Source of the DNA: Paenisporosarcina antarctica
Lineage (GTDB): Bacteria; Bacillota; Bacilli; Bacillales_A; Planococcaceae
Length of the DNA stretch: 64,000 nt
Direction: 5' to 3'
Assembly: GCF_004367585.1 (NCBI RefSeq)
Contig: NZ_CP038015.1
Coordinates: 1,618,001-1,682,000, forward strand
Made by a program: the position numbers and the translations under genes. How positions within the stretch are numbered: the stretch's first letter is position 1; each line of letters begins with the position of its first letter. The notes under the pieces were generated by a model, which was given only the letters and a program-made list of their open reading frames with translations, searched no databases and was not told the DNA's origin. Below are positions 35,146 through 45,020 of this stretch, one piece after another.

Positions 35146-36474
35146 TTATACCCCCAATGGGCTTTGTTTCCGTTTATCGACAAGTCGGATTGCCTTTCCT
35201 TCCGAACGTGGAATAGTTTTCGGCGGGTTCACAACAATATCAATCGTAATTAAGCAAGTCGATTTCATTTGGTGTTGAATAGTTCTTTTTAACAGAGTGA
35301 TTGTATCGTGTTTTAAATCTTTGCCAACTTCATCGAAAAGAATCGTTTCACACTCTACATGTAGCTCTATACCATCCATTGCCCCTTTCCGTATTAAATG
35401 GATTTGATAAACTGGTACGAGTCCCCTTACTTGGAGAAGTACTCTTTCCATTTCAGATGGAAAAACATTCACACCTCGAATAATAATCATGTCATCAGTC
35501 CTGCCTTTGATACGTGACATTCTGGTAGTCGTTCTTCCACATTTACATTGCTCCCGGTTGATAGACGCTATATCTCCAGTACGATAGCGGATAATTGGTA
35601 GCGCTTCCTTTTGAAGACTAGTAAAGACAAGTTCTCCACTTTCTCCATCCTCAACAGGCTGAAGTGTATCCTTATCAATTACTTCTACATAGAAATGATC
35701 TTCTGCTATATGAAGTCCGTTCTGTTCTTCATGACACTCAACTGCTACACCAGGTCCCATAATTTCACTTAACCCATAAATATCAACTGCTTTAATATTC
35801 AGTTTTTTTTCAAGAGTAGAACGCATTTCTTCTGACCATACTTCCGCTCCGAAAATACCGTAATCAAGATTAGTCTCCCGTGGGTCAATTCCCATATCTT
35901 CCATCTTTTCAACAATGCTTAGAATGTAAGAAGGAGTTCCACAAATACCTCGGGGCTTCAAGTCGTTAATTAGTGTAATTTGTCGATCAGTATTTCCACC
36001 AGAAATTGGAACGGTAATAACACCAAGTTCTTCTGCTCCTTGGTGAAGTCCTAGACCACCAGTAAATAATCCGTACCCGTATGCGTTATGAAAGACATCT
36101 GACTTTTTGCCACCCGCTGCAACAATTGCTCTTGCAACTATAATTCCCCAATTCTTTAAATCGTTTTTGGTGTAACCAACGATTGTCGGTTTTCCGCTTG
36201 TTCCTGATGAACCGTGAATTCGATTAATATTTTCCAATGGTTCTGCAAATAGTCCGTAAGGATACGTATCACGAAAATCTTTCTTTATCGTAAATGGAAG
36301 TTTAGTAATATCGTCAAAAGTTTGAATATCCTCGGGTTTAATTCCAAGCTCATCAAACTTTTTTTTATAAAAATCTACATTTTCATATACCTTTTTTACT
36401 GTTGACTTTAGTCCATTCAACTGCCATTCTTGCATTTGAGTGCGTGATGCTGATTCAATTTCCGGATTATACAT
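35146..36474 (-). CDS. paaK: Phenylacetate--CoA ligase
   Basis: A 442-residue adenylate-forming enzyme that activates phenylacetate with ATP and CoA. The P-loop-like GSSGTSGKPTIVGYT (about residue 88) and YGLSEIMGPGVAVEC (about 235) are those of PaaK, and the C-terminal domain carries the RGVNVFPSEMERVLL region with the catalytic lysine nearby. GGGGG precedes its ATG. It is the first gene of the operon with the Liv-type importer, so the transported substrate is likely the ligase substrate. A 525-base upstream region with an inverted repeat at 36692-36725 probably holds its promoter. Confidence 0.92.
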   Translation of the reverse strand: MYNPEIESASRTQMQEWQLNGLKSTVKKVYENVDFYKKKFDELGIKPEDIQTFDDITKLPFTIKKDFRDTYPYGLFAEPLENINRIHGSSGTSGKPTIVGYTKNDLKNWGIIVARAIVAAGGKKSDVFHNAYGYGLFTGGLGLHQGAEELGVITVPISGGNTDRQITLINDLKPRGICGTPSYILSIVEKMEDMGIDPRETNLDYGIFGAEVWSEEMRSTLEKKLNIKAVDIYGLSEIMGPGVAVECHEEQNGLHIAEDHFYVEVIDKDTLQPVEDGESGELVFTSLQKEALPIIRYRTGDIASINREQCKCGRTTTRMSRIKGRTDDMIIIRGVNVFPSEMERVLLQVRGLVPVYQIHLIRKGAMDGIELHVECETILFDEVGKDLKHDTITLLKRTIQHQMKSTCLITIDIVVNPPKTIPRSEGKAIRLVDKRKQSPLGV

Positions 36475-36691
36475 ATCATTTCCCCCTTATTCAAAGTTAT
36501 ATTTTTATAATATTTTAATCACTCATTACTTTTCTTGTTTTATATTCCTGAAAACAAGAATTAATATCAGTTTTACTTGTTTATTAATCAAACCTTCTAT
36601 TAATACGATGGGTTACATTCAGCATATTTATATTAATCATTTCTAATCCCCCTTAATTAAATATATGTACTTATTACGTAACGAAAAGTAA

Positions 36692-36725
36692 ACGCAATCA
36701 CAAATATAGTTACACGTGATCGCAT
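36692..36725. promoter_or_regulatory. Inverted repeat upstream of paaK
   Basis: ACGCAATCAC (36692-36701) and GTGATCGCAT (36716-36725) pair at eight of ten positions across 14 bases, about 220 bases upstream of paaK. A second small repeat, CGTTT-TAT-AAACG, is at 36763-36775. Either may bind a regulator; neither resembles the paaX palindrome. Confidence 0.35.
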
Positions 36726-36919
36726 TAATCAACATAAACTCCGCATTACTTTTAGAGTATAACGTTTTATAAACGATATATTTATATTTGGTAATATGAT
36801 TACAGATTAATGGTGATTAACAAAGAAGTCAATAGTAATCTCTGAAAATTCTAATAAATCATTTTAAAAGAACATTCAGAATTTAATTTAATTGTGAGCA
36901 ACACTATGAAAACACAAAA

Positions 36920-36959
36920 AACTCGAAGTGCTAAGATTGTTATCCTAGCACTTCGAGTT
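36920..36959 (-). terminator. Terminator after the arsR-type gene
   Basis: Perfect 14-base arms (core AACTCGAAGTGCTA) with a 12-base loop, followed by a T-run on the minus strand. Confidence 0.8.
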
Positions 36960-36999
36960 GATCATATTTAACTTTGCAGATTATTATTAATAATTCATC

Positions 37000-37338
37000 T
37001 TATTTTTCTATATCAGCAGTATTAAATTTATCTAACATCGTGATTGTATCAACCAGATGGTTATTAAAAATTTGTCGAGCTACTTGAAGCAATTCAGCAA
37101 TCATAGGATCTCTTAAAGAATAGACCACCCGATTTCCCTCTTTGGTCCCAACCACTATATTTTTAGCTCTTAAGATGGTTAATTGTTGTGAGACAGCCGA
37201 TCCTTCACTACCAACAATTGTTTGAATCTCATTTACGTTCTTATCTCCTTCGGCCAATAGCTCAAGAATTTTAATTCTAAGAGGATGTGCGAGGGCTTTA
37301 AAAAAGTCGGATTTAAATTGACCAAGTTCATGATTCAT
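37000..37338 (-). CDS. ArsR/SmtB family regulator paired with SulP
   Basis: A 112-residue winged-helix repressor with the ArsR recognition helix segment GSEGSAVSQQLTILRAKNIV (about residues 49-68) and the usual HPLRIKILELL start. It has no cysteine at all, so it cannot sense metals or persulfides by the classical thiolate sites. It follows the SulP transporter gene by 41 bases in the same operon and probably regulates it. The ATG at 37338 has GAGAGG seven bases upstream. Ligand unknown. Confidence 0.83.
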   Translation of the reverse strand: MNHELGQFKSDFFKALAHPLRIKILELLAEGDKNVNEIQTIVGSEGSAVSQQLTILRAKNIVVGTKEGNRVVYSLRDPMIAELLQVARQIFNNHLVDTITMLDKFNTADIEK

Positions 37339-37379
37339 GTCATTGCCTCTCTTTCTTTCCATACAATAAATTCACTTTT

Positions 37380-39110
37380 CTACTTCTCGTAAGTACCACT
37401 AGATAATGCCGTACACTCTCTAAAAGCAAAATGTTTACATCCTAAACATTTATCTCTATCTAAATGCTCCAATGCAGAATTAATGGCATCTCCTGTATGT
37501 TCAAAAAAATGTTCTTCGCCTAATAAATCAGCTAACCCAGTATTTATTAATAGTTTTTTTGGTTGTGGTTTAATTCCTGATATTAGTACGACACCATGTC
37601 TGGAGAAATCTTTTACAATACTAGTGAGATAGGCTTCTCCAGTCGTATCCATAAAGGGAACTTTTCCCATTCTTAACAGCAAGACCTTAGGCTTAAAGTC
37701 AATAGCTTTCATAATCGTTTGTTCAAAAGCTTGTGCAGCTCCAAAAAATAAAGGACCATCTATTGTATAAATACTAATTTGAGGACAGTCATGAATTGAT
37801 GACACCATATTCTCATCTATTTTATCATTCTTATGTTGTGGGTTAGGAAGTCCTTTTACTGTAACTACAGCGTCACTCATCCTTTTTATAAGTAAAAGAC
37901 CAGCTAAGAGAAGACCTATTTCGACTGCGACTGTAAGATTTACAAAAACTGTAAGTAAAAAAGTAACCGTTAGAACGACTGAATCAGTTGTTTTAGTTTT
38001 TAACAACTGATAAAAAATATGGCGTTCACTCATATTCCAAGCGACTACCATTAATATCGGTGCCATACTCGCTAATGGGATACTTGATGCATACGGTGCA
38101 AAAAGCATTAAGATAAGTAATACAATGACACCATGGATAATACCTGAGAATGGAGAAACAGCTCCATTTTTAATATTTGTCGCTGTTCTAGCAATTGCTC
38201 CAGTAGCTGGAATCCCTCCAAATAATGGAGTGACAATATTTGCGATACCTTGACCGACTAATTCTCGGTTACTATTATGCTTAGTATTAGTCATACCGTC
38301 TGCGACAACCGCAGAAAGTAAAGATTCAATACTACCAAGTACAGCAATAATAAATGCTGGAACAATCATCTGTTGAATTCGCTCGAACGTAATTTCGGGA
38401 ATCCGAAAGTTTGGAAGTGTATTTGGTATTTCTCCGAAGGTTGAACCAATCGTAGCTACTTGATTTGGAAACAGTAGACTAGCTGCAATAGTCGAAAGCA
38501 CTAAACCGATAAGTGGGCCAGGAATTTTAGGGAAAAATTTAGGTGTAAGTAATATTATGATAAGACATATTACAGCTGTCAGGATACTATAAAAATTTAT
38601 ACTTGGAAAATGTATAAATATTTCTCGGAGGTTGCTATAAAATGTTTCATGTTTTTCTACACCTGTTAGTCCTAGAAAATTGGAAATTTGACTCACAAAA
38701 ATAATCACGGCTATTCCGGAAGTAAAACCAATTGTTACAGGTCTAGGAATAAATTTTATCAAAGATCCAAATTTAAAAATACCCATTAATAATAAAATGA
38801 TACCAGCTAAAAACCCTGCAATTAAAAGATTTTCATATCCATACACCATGACAATTCCAAATAATATGGGAACAAATGCGCCAGTAGGTCCGCCTATTTG
38901 ATATTTAGATCCACCAAATATTGCAATTAGTACCCCACCGATGATGCTCGTGTATATTCCATACTCTGGTTTTACGCCAGAAGCAATTGCAAATGCCATT
39001 CCGAGCGGGATAGTAATAACGGCAACGATAAGACCTGCCAATAAATCTTTTTGAAAACCTTGTAGTGAATATCCACTATATCTCCCACTAAAGTTAAATT
39101 TTCTCTTCAT
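37380..39110 (-). CDS. SulP family anion transporter with STAS domain
   Basis: A 576-residue membrane protein: about 12 hydrophobic segments, the SulP signature region (GGSKYQIGGPTGAFVPI, about residue 66), and a cytoplasmic STAS domain at about residues 440-545 (LLLRMGKVPFMDTTGEAYL). The last 30 residues hold CLGC...C (C-x2-C-x7-C), an unusual cysteine cluster for SulP. Substrates of the family are sulfate, bicarbonate and other anions. The AGAAGG ribosome binding site is good. With the ArsR gene it forms a two-gene operon. Confidence 0.88.
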   Translation of the reverse strand: MKRKFNFSGRYSGYSLQGFQKDLLAGLIVAVITIPLGMAFAIASGVKPEYGIYTSIIGGVLIAIFGGSKYQIGGPTGAFVPILFGIVMVYGYENLLIAGFLAGIILLLMGIFKFGSLIKFIPRPVTIGFTSGIAVIIFVSQISNFLGLTGVEKHETFYSNLREIFIHFPSINFYSILTAVICLIIILLTPKFFPKIPGPLIGLVLSTIAASLLFPNQVATIGSTFGEIPNTLPNFRIPEITFERIQQMIVPAFIIAVLGSIESLLSAVVADGMTNTKHNSNRELVGQGIANIVTPLFGGIPATGAIARTATNIKNGAVSPFSGIIHGVIVLLILMLFAPYASSIPLASMAPILMVVAWNMSERHIFYQLLKTKTTDSVVLTVTFLLTVFVNLTVAVEIGLLLAGLLLIKRMSDAVVTVKGLPNPQHKNDKIDENMVSSIHDCPQISIYTIDGPLFFGAAQAFEQTIMKAIDFKPKVLLLRMGKVPFMDTTGEAYLTSIVKDFSRHGVVLISGIKPQPKKLLINTGLADLLGEEHFFEHTGDAINSALEHLDRDKCLGCKHFAFRECTALSSGTYEK

Positions 39111-39234
39111 ACGGCAACCTTCTTTTTTTATATTTGTATATCTGATTATTTGAATATACTACTATTAAAATTTAACATGATTTTAGTTTTTTGTCAAAGA
39201 AATTTATATAGATAAAAATTTTCTGAATACCAAA

Positions 39235-39262
39235 AGACCTTACCATAAAAACGGTAAGGTCT
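39235..39262 (-). terminator. Terminator after the M3 peptidase gene
   Basis: Ten-base arms AGACCTTACC and GGTAAGGTCT with an eight-base loop; a T-run follows on the minus strand. Confidence 0.7.
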
Positions 39263-39367
39263 CTTAATCACTTATAGGGAAGAAAATTGCTTTCAAATAG
39301 ACAACTATGCTTCTAATTAAAATTTTTCATTATTCACAATATGATTGATTCTCTTCTTGACACACAC

Positions 39368-41068
39368 TTAAAGTGCTTTATCGTCAACCGAATTCAACCA
39401 TTGTTCAATTGGTGCAATTACAGATTCAACACAGCCATCTTCAAATGGTGAAATCAAGTTTGCTTCTTGGACAAGAGCAGTAAATGACAAACTTCCACCA
39501 AGCTTACACAAGTGGACGTAATCTGCCCAAGCTTGTTCACGATTCTCAAGCGTACGTTTAAAGAACTGGAACGCACATATTTGAGCTAATGTATAATCGA
39601 TGTAGTAAAAAGGACTTTGATAAATATGACCTTGTCTTTGCCAAAATCCACCTCTGTTTAAATAGTCATTACCATCATAGTCACGGTGAGGTAAATATTT
39701 TTCTTCTATCTCTTTCCATGCCAATTTACGAGCAGCAGGAGAGACTTGTGGATTTTCATATATATAGTGTTGGAATTCATCCACTGCTACACCATAAGGT
39801 AAAAATTCCAGCGAGCTGCTCAAATGGGAGAATTTATATTTATCTGTATCTTCCTTGAAAAAGTTCTCCATCCATGGCCATGTTAAAAATTCCATACTCA
39901 TTGAATGAATTTCACATGCTTCAAATGTTGGCCAGATATATTCTGGTATTTCAAAATGACGACTCGAGTAGACTTGGAATGCATGTCCAGCTTCGTGCGT
40001 CAATACATCAATATCTCCTGAAGTGCCATTAAAGTTTGAGAAAATAAAAGGTGCTTTGTATTCCTCGATATATGTGCAGTATCCGCCACTTGCCTTACCT
40101 TTTTTCGCGACCAAATCCATTAAATTATTGTCAATCATGAAATCAAAGAATTCACTAGTTTCTCGTGACAATTCATTATACATCTTTTTACCACCTTCAA
40201 TTATCCACTCGGGTGAACCTTTAGGTGTTGCATTTCCCGTCTTATAATTAAAGGATTCGTCATAGTATTTATAGTCGTCAAGACCAATTCGTTGTTGTTG
40301 ACGTTGCTTTAATTTAGAAGCCAACGGAACAATGAATTTCTTTACTTGATCACGGAAATTTTTTACCATTTCTGAATCATAATCGGTACGAATCATTCTA
40401 TAATAGCCAAGTTCTACAAAGTTTTTGTAGCCCAATGTTTGAGCTATTTCTGTACGGACTTTGACTAGGTCATCATAAATACGATCGAGTTGTTCCTCAT
40501 TTTTGGTAAAGAAGTTGAAGTACGCTTCTTTTGCTTCTTTTCGCATTTTACGGTCTTTGGATTCAGTAAAGGGCTGCAATTGAGCGAGTGTAAGATCTTC
40601 ATTTTCAAACTGAATGATTGCAGATGCAATCAATTGTTGATATTCAGATGTCAATTTATTTTCTTTTTGCATTAAAGGTATAACTTCTGTAGAAAAAGAT
40701 TTAATCTGTGCATTTGCGATTGCAAATAATTGCGTCCCCCACTTTTCTTCTAATTCTTGTCGGAAAGCAGAATTCACTAAGGCTAAATAATATTTTGTGA
40801 TTAAATCGTCTACCTTTGGACTAAGATCATCTAAATAGTCTTGTTCATCTTTATAAAACTCATCATTCGTATTAATTGAATTTCGAACATAGACGAGGTT
40901 CATCATCGTATCAACATTATTCCTGATATTATTAATCTGCTTCATTTCTATACTTTGAACTTCTACACTTTTTGCATCTTTAAATTTAGTTATTGCTTGA
41001 TCAAAATTACGCTCTATCTCTTCAAATATCGGTCGAGTATACGTAAACTGTTCAATTTTTTTATCCAT
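39368..41068 (-). CDS. M3 family oligoendopeptidase
   Basis: A cytoplasmic zinc metallopeptidase (566 residues) of the M3 (oligoendopeptidase F-like) family, which cuts short peptides. The zinc motif HEAGH is in DVLTHEAGHAFQVYS (about residue 355), followed by the third ligand region EACEIHSMSMEFL. The ATG at 41068 is nine bases from AGGGG; an in-frame TTG nearer to it is too close. It is monocistronic, with a terminator at 39235-39262. Confidence 0.9.
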   Translation of the reverse strand: MDKKIEQFTYTRPIFEEIERNFDQAITKFKDAKSVEVQSIEMKQINNIRNNVDTMMNLVYVRNSINTNDEFYKDEQDYLDDLSPKVDDLITKYYLALVNSAFRQELEEKWGTQLFAIANAQIKSFSTEVIPLMQKENKLTSEYQQLIASAIIQFENEDLTLAQLQPFTESKDRKMRKEAKEAYFNFFTKNEEQLDRIYDDLVKVRTEIAQTLGYKNFVELGYYRMIRTDYDSEMVKNFRDQVKKFIVPLASKLKQRQQQRIGLDDYKYYDESFNYKTGNATPKGSPEWIIEGGKKMYNELSRETSEFFDFMIDNNLMDLVAKKGKASGGYCTYIEEYKAPFIFSNFNGTSGDIDVLTHEAGHAFQVYSSRHFEIPEYIWPTFEACEIHSMSMEFLTWPWMENFFKEDTDKYKFSHLSSSLEFLPYGVAVDEFQHYIYENPQVSPAARKLAWKEIEEKYLPHRDYDGNDYLNRGGFWQRQGHIYQSPFYYIDYTLAQICAFQFFKRTLENREQAWADYVHLCKLGGSLSFTALVQEANLISPFEDGCVESVIAPIEQWLNSVDDKAL

Positions 41069-41208
41069 TTTTCCCAACCCCTACTTATCATAAATAGTAA
41101 TTCATTGAAAATATGTTATTCGATATTACTTCATACTAATATGTAGTTTACTATTAATTCAAATAGTAATTCAAGAGAATATTATATAGTTGGAATTTTA
41201 AAATTCTC

Positions 41209-41769
41209 TTATTCTGACCAATTGTTTTGTTGTTCTTCTTCTGCAATCATCTGCAAGTCATCTGCTGATATTGAAATGATGTGATAATCATGCCGTTCTG
41301 CATATTTTAATGCCAGTTCTTTCATAAACTTGGGTGAACCTTCATTCTCTTCATCATAAATAATTAATAAACCATCTGAATTTCGTATGATGAATTTATT
41401 TTTTTCTATAAATTGAGAAGCCCCTTCATAAGGCTTTTTGGTTACACTTGTTTGAAAATCTGCCTTGGCACAAATCATTTGATACTTCTCTTTTTTGGTG
41501 TCGTTCCAGTTCTTTTCTTGTTCTAAAAACGGAGTGATGATGGCATATTTAAGTTCGGGATACGTTTCTTTTAATTCAATAACCAATTCTGCTGCCCAAG
41601 TCTCGACCCCTAACTGCCCACTTAAAATAACCCATTCGAGCCCATCTTCAATCAGTTGAATGAGATGATTTTCTAATGCTTTTTTTATATAACCTACACC
41701 AGGGTGTTTGTCATCAAATACGCCAATTTCATGTTGTTTGTAACCTGTGATAACTAATCTTTTTATCAT
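41209..41769 (-). CDS. ypsA: YpsA, SLOG superfamily protein
   Basis: A 186-residue DUF1273 protein of the SLOG superfamily, with the nucleotide-binding-like LVITGYKQHEIGVF start, ILSGQLGVETWAAEL (about residue 48) and DGLLIIYDEENEGSPKFM (about 133). In B. subtilis and Staphylococcus, YpsA affects cell division. It stands alone, with AAGGCAAGG-type signal before its ATG. No recombination or toxin partner is seen next to it. Confidence 0.87.
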   Translation of the reverse strand: MIKRLVITGYKQHEIGVFDDKHPGVGYIKKALENHLIQLIEDGLEWVILSGQLGVETWAAELVIELKETYPELKYAIITPFLEQEKNWNDTKKEKYQMICAKADFQTSVTKKPYEGASQFIEKNKFIIRNSDGLLIIYDEENEGSPKFMKELALKYAERHDYHIISISADDLQMIAEEEQQNNWSE

Positions 41770-41910
41770 ACGACTTCACCTTGCCTTTCAAGTTGACTTA
41801 AATATCGTCATCGTGTAAAAACACAATGATAATATGTCAATTATGAGTTCTTATTTTTTAACTTTACTACAAGGATAGAATTTTTACTCCTCATAGGTTT
41901 TTAGACAAAA

Positions 41911-41944
41911 AAAGGCTCATCACCTGTTACAGTGATAAGCCTTT
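41911..41944 (-). terminator. Terminator of the opuA operon
   Basis: Arms AAAGGCTCATCAC and GTGATAAGCCTTT (one mismatch) with an eight-base loop, 18 bases after the binding-protein stop codon, followed by a long T-run on the minus strand. Confidence 0.75.
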
Positions 41945-41961
41945 CCTATTTCCTTAATTCC

Positions 41962-42873
41962 TTATTTTAAGTCTTCAACCGAAGTTATATCCATATAAGT
42001 TGGAACAACTAAACCAATTTTAACTCCAGTCATGTTAACACCAAGTTCTTCGAAGTCGCCTTCAAATTTATCAGCATATGTTTTATGAGTAAGTGGCATC
42101 CATGCAGCAAGGGATGCATCCGCACTTCCATCAGCAACGGCTGTCCATAGAGGACCTGCTTCAACTTGTACTAAATTTACATCATAACCCATGTCTTCTA
42201 AAACAATCTTCATAACGTTATGGCTTGCGATTTCACTATCCCATGCAACATATGCAAGTTTGATCTCATCGCCGTCCACTTTCTCAACGTCTTTTGTCCA
42301 TTCAGCTACTTTATCTTCATTTGATTCAACCCAGTTTTGAGAAGCTACATCTTCTTTTTCACCGTCTTGGATAGCGATCATCACTTCACCCATATCATCT
42401 TGAGTCCAGTTAAACTGTGAAAGAATTTGATGAGCTTCTGGTAAATCCTCTTGTAAACCTAATCTACCTATCGTACGGATCTCTTCTTCACCGCCAAAAA
42501 CTTCTTTTGGATCTTCAAGGTACTTCAAGTCGAACTTAGCGAATTTCCAGTGTGGAGTCCAACCTGTAACGATAATTGGTTCTTCGTTTTCATAAGCTTT
42601 TTGTAAAGAAGCTGTCATTGCGGCACTTGAACCTGCAATAACACTCCAATCTTCCAATTCATATTCTTCAATTGCCTTTTCCGTAGCTGCCATAAGTCCA
42701 GCACCTGGATCAATTCCAGTGATTTTATAGTCAACAGATTCACCTACTGAATTTGCTTCTGGAGTTGAAGTCGTGTCGTCTTGTGTATCCTCTTCGTTCC
42801 CACATGCAGCAAGCCCTAGTGATAGTAGAGCAATTGCTCCCAATCCTGTAATTTTTTTAAATAATAATGTCAT
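41962..42873 (-). CDS. opuAC: Glycine betaine ABC transporter substrate-binding lipoprotein
   Basis: A 303-residue lipoprotein with lipobox LAAC (cysteine at about residue 24), followed by an acidic linker. The mature part has the OpuAC-type ITGIDPGAGLMAATEKAIEEY and GWTPHWKFAKFDLKYLEDP; the tryptophan-rich pocket residues for betaine are visible (GWTPHW and MPLTHKTYADKF). It captures glycine betaine or a similar osmolyte at the outer face. It is translated after the permease with a four-base overlap. Confidence 0.9.
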   Translation of the reverse strand: MTLLFKKITGLGAIALLSLGLAACGNEEDTQDDTTSTPEANSVGESVDYKITGIDPGAGLMAATEKAIEEYELEDWSVIAGSSAAMTASLQKAYENEEPIIVTGWTPHWKFAKFDLKYLEDPKEVFGGEEEIRTIGRLGLQEDLPEAHQILSQFNWTQDDMGEVMIAIQDGEKEDVASQNWVESNEDKVAEWTKDVEKVDGDEIKLAYVAWDSEIASHNVMKIVLEDMGYDVNLVQVEAGPLWTAVADGSADASLAAWMPLTHKTYADKFEGDFEELGVNMTGVKIGLVVPTYMDITSVEDLK

Positions 42874-43721
42874 AATGTTGTTCCTCCTTTTTTGTTTTTC
42901 CCAGCGTGTTGCGTTATACGATCTAACATAATAGCAATGATTACAACTGATAGACCAGCTTCAAATCCTACACCGGTTTTCAATTGCGTGACGGCTCTAT
43001 AAACATCTGCACCGAGCCCAGGTGCACCTACCATTGAAGCAATTACAACCATAGACAGCGAAAGCATGATACTTTGGTTAACTCCAGCCATAATTGTTGG
43101 TTTTGCCAGTGGGATTTGTACTTTACTTAATCGTTGCCATGTAGTTGAACCAAAAGCCTGAGTGGCTTCAATTAATTCTTCTGGCACTTGTTGAATACCT
43201 AACATCGTTAAACGAATTGTCGGTGGCATGGCGAATATCACGGATGCCACAACCCCTGGTACTACACCGATATTGAAAAAGAAAATAGCCGGTAACAAGT
43301 ATACGAATGCTGGCATTGTCTGCATCAAGTCTAGGACTGGAACAATCGATTTCCGAACATTTGCTTTCTGAGAGCCCCAGATTCCAATTGGAATTCCAAT
43401 TGAAATTGCGAAAAAGACAGAAGTTAATACAAGAGCTAACATTTGTAGCATTGAATACCAATAACCTAAATAATCAATGAACAATAAGCCAAATAATGAA
43501 AATAAGGCAATTTTCCTAGTAGAAATAAACCATGCAAGTAAGCTAAATAGAACAGCAAGTAGTATAGATGGAACCATATCAAGAACGTCTACTGAGCCTT
43601 CAACAATTCCTTCTAATAGATCAGCAATTCCATCAAATACTGTGCCAAACGTAGTAACTAGCCAATTTACAGCAAAGTCAATCCACTCAGCAAATGGAAT
43701 ACGAGGTAAAAGTTCATCCAT
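42870..43721 (-). CDS. opuAB: Glycine betaine ABC transporter permease
   Basis: A 283-residue membrane protein with about seven hydrophobic segments and the OpuAB/ProW-type PVLDLMQTMPAFVYLLPA (about residue 132) and EAA loop TQAFGSTTWQRLSKVQIPLA. GGAGGTGA stands before its ATG. It forms the channel between the ATPase and the binding protein, and overlaps the ATPase gene by eight bases. Confidence 0.9.
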   Translation of the reverse strand: MDELLPRIPFAEWIDFAVNWLVTTFGTVFDGIADLLEGIVEGSVDVLDMVPSILLAVLFSLLAWFISTRKIALFSLFGLLFIDYLGYWYSMLQMLALVLTSVFFAISIGIPIGIWGSQKANVRKSIVPVLDLMQTMPAFVYLLPAIFFFNIGVVPGVVASVIFAMPPTIRLTMLGIQQVPEELIEATQAFGSTTWQRLSKVQIPLAKPTIMAGVNQSIMLSLSMVVIASMVGAPGLGADVYRAVTQLKTGVGFEAGLSVVIIAIMLDRITQHAGKNKKGGTTL

Positions 43722-44976
43722 TCTTATTCACCTCCGTTTCCGTTAGTCCCGCAGAATTCACTGTTCCATCACTATTAATAAACTTATTGTCTCCAGATAA
43801 AGCACCAATCAGTGGACCACGAATAAGAATTCCTTGTAGTTTTTTATCATCAGAAATCACTGCAACGGGAATGGATGCTGTTGACACAACATCAAACAAC
43901 TCCGTTAACACGGTATCTGATGAAACCATTGGAAGATCAGTAATAATGATTTCTTCAAGCGACTTTTCTGTATTAGAAGCAGCCAATGCATCTACAGCTG
44001 TCACAGCTCCTAGTAGTCGGTTACTATTGTTCACGACGTAAATGGACGATATACCCAATTGTTTCATAAGACGAAGTGCAACACGATGTCCTCGGTCCAC
44101 TTTAACTGTATCTGCCTTCACCATGACGTGACCCGCTGTTAATACTTTTGATAAATCAACATCTTCTACGAATCGTTCAACATAATCATTAGAAGGACTC
44201 ATCAAAATCTCTTCTGGAGTTCCAATTTGCACAATTTCCCCATCTTTCATTAATGCAATACGATCTCCGATTCGGAGTGCCTCATCAAGGTCATGGGTAA
44301 TGAAAATAATTGTTTTCCCCATATCATGATGAAGTTGTAAAAGTTCGTTTTGCATGTCTTTACGAATGAGTGGATCCAAAGCACTGAATGCTTCATCCAT
44401 GAGCAAAATATCTGGGTCATTTGCAAGAGCCCTTGCTAGACCTACACGTTGTTTCATCCCACCACTTAATTGGTGAGGATACTGATCTTCATAACCAGCA
44501 AGACCAACGAGCTTTAATGATTCTTTCGCCTTTGACTGTCTCTCTATTTTCGCAACGCCTTGAATTTCTAAACCATACTCTGCATTTTCAGCAATTGTTT
44601 TATGCGGAAGAAGAGCGAAATTTTGAAACACCATACTGATTTTATTACGTCTCACTTCACGAAGTTGCTCTTTATTCATCTGAACAATGTCATCTCCATC
44701 AAGAAGAATATGCCCCATTGTCGGATCAATTAATCTGTTTAATAACCGAACGAGTGTGGATTTTCCACTTCCAGACAATCCCATAATGACAAAAATTTCA
44801 CCTTCGTAAACATCAAAGGTTGCATTGTTCACTCCAACCGTTGCACCAGTTTCTTTCAAGATTTCATTTTTCGACTTACCTTCTTTAAGCTGCTGAGCCG
44901 CACGCTTACTGTTTTTGCCGAAAATTTTTGTAGCTCCCCTAACTTCAATTTTATTCTTCACAATATTTTCGCTCAT
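43714..44976 (-). CDS. opuAA: Glycine betaine ABC transporter ATP-binding protein with CBS domains
   Basis: A 420-residue ATPase: OpuAA N-terminal extension ending in TGATVGVNNATF, Walker A GLSGSGKST (about residue 68), signature LSGGMKQRVGLARAL, Walker B ILLMDEAFSALDP, then two C-terminal CBS domains (about residues 285-400) that sense ionic strength in this family. The start at 44976 follows AAGGAG. It is the first gene of opuAA-AB-AC; a divergent GbsR-type regulator lies upstream with direct repeats in between. Confidence 0.92.
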   Translation of the reverse strand: MSENIVKNKIEVRGATKIFGKNSKRAAQQLKEGKSKNEILKETGATVGVNNATFDVYEGEIFVIMGLSGSGKSTLVRLLNRLIDPTMGHILLDGDDIVQMNKEQLREVRRNKISMVFQNFALLPHKTIAENAEYGLEIQGVAKIERQSKAKESLKLVGLAGYEDQYPHQLSGGMKQRVGLARALANDPDILLMDEAFSALDPLIRKDMQNELLQLHHDMGKTIIFITHDLDEALRIGDRIALMKDGEIVQIGTPEEILMSPSNDYVERFVEDVDLSKVLTAGHVMVKADTVKVDRGHRVALRLMKQLGISSIYVVNNSNRLLGAVTAVDALAASNTEKSLEEIIITDLPMVSSDTVLTELFDVVSTASIPVAVISDDKKLQGILIRGPLIGALSGDNKFINSDGTVNSAGLTETEVNKNG

Positions 44977-45020
44977 CGATACAACTCCTTACGTTACAGA
45001 ACCTAATTTTTGCTTAGATA

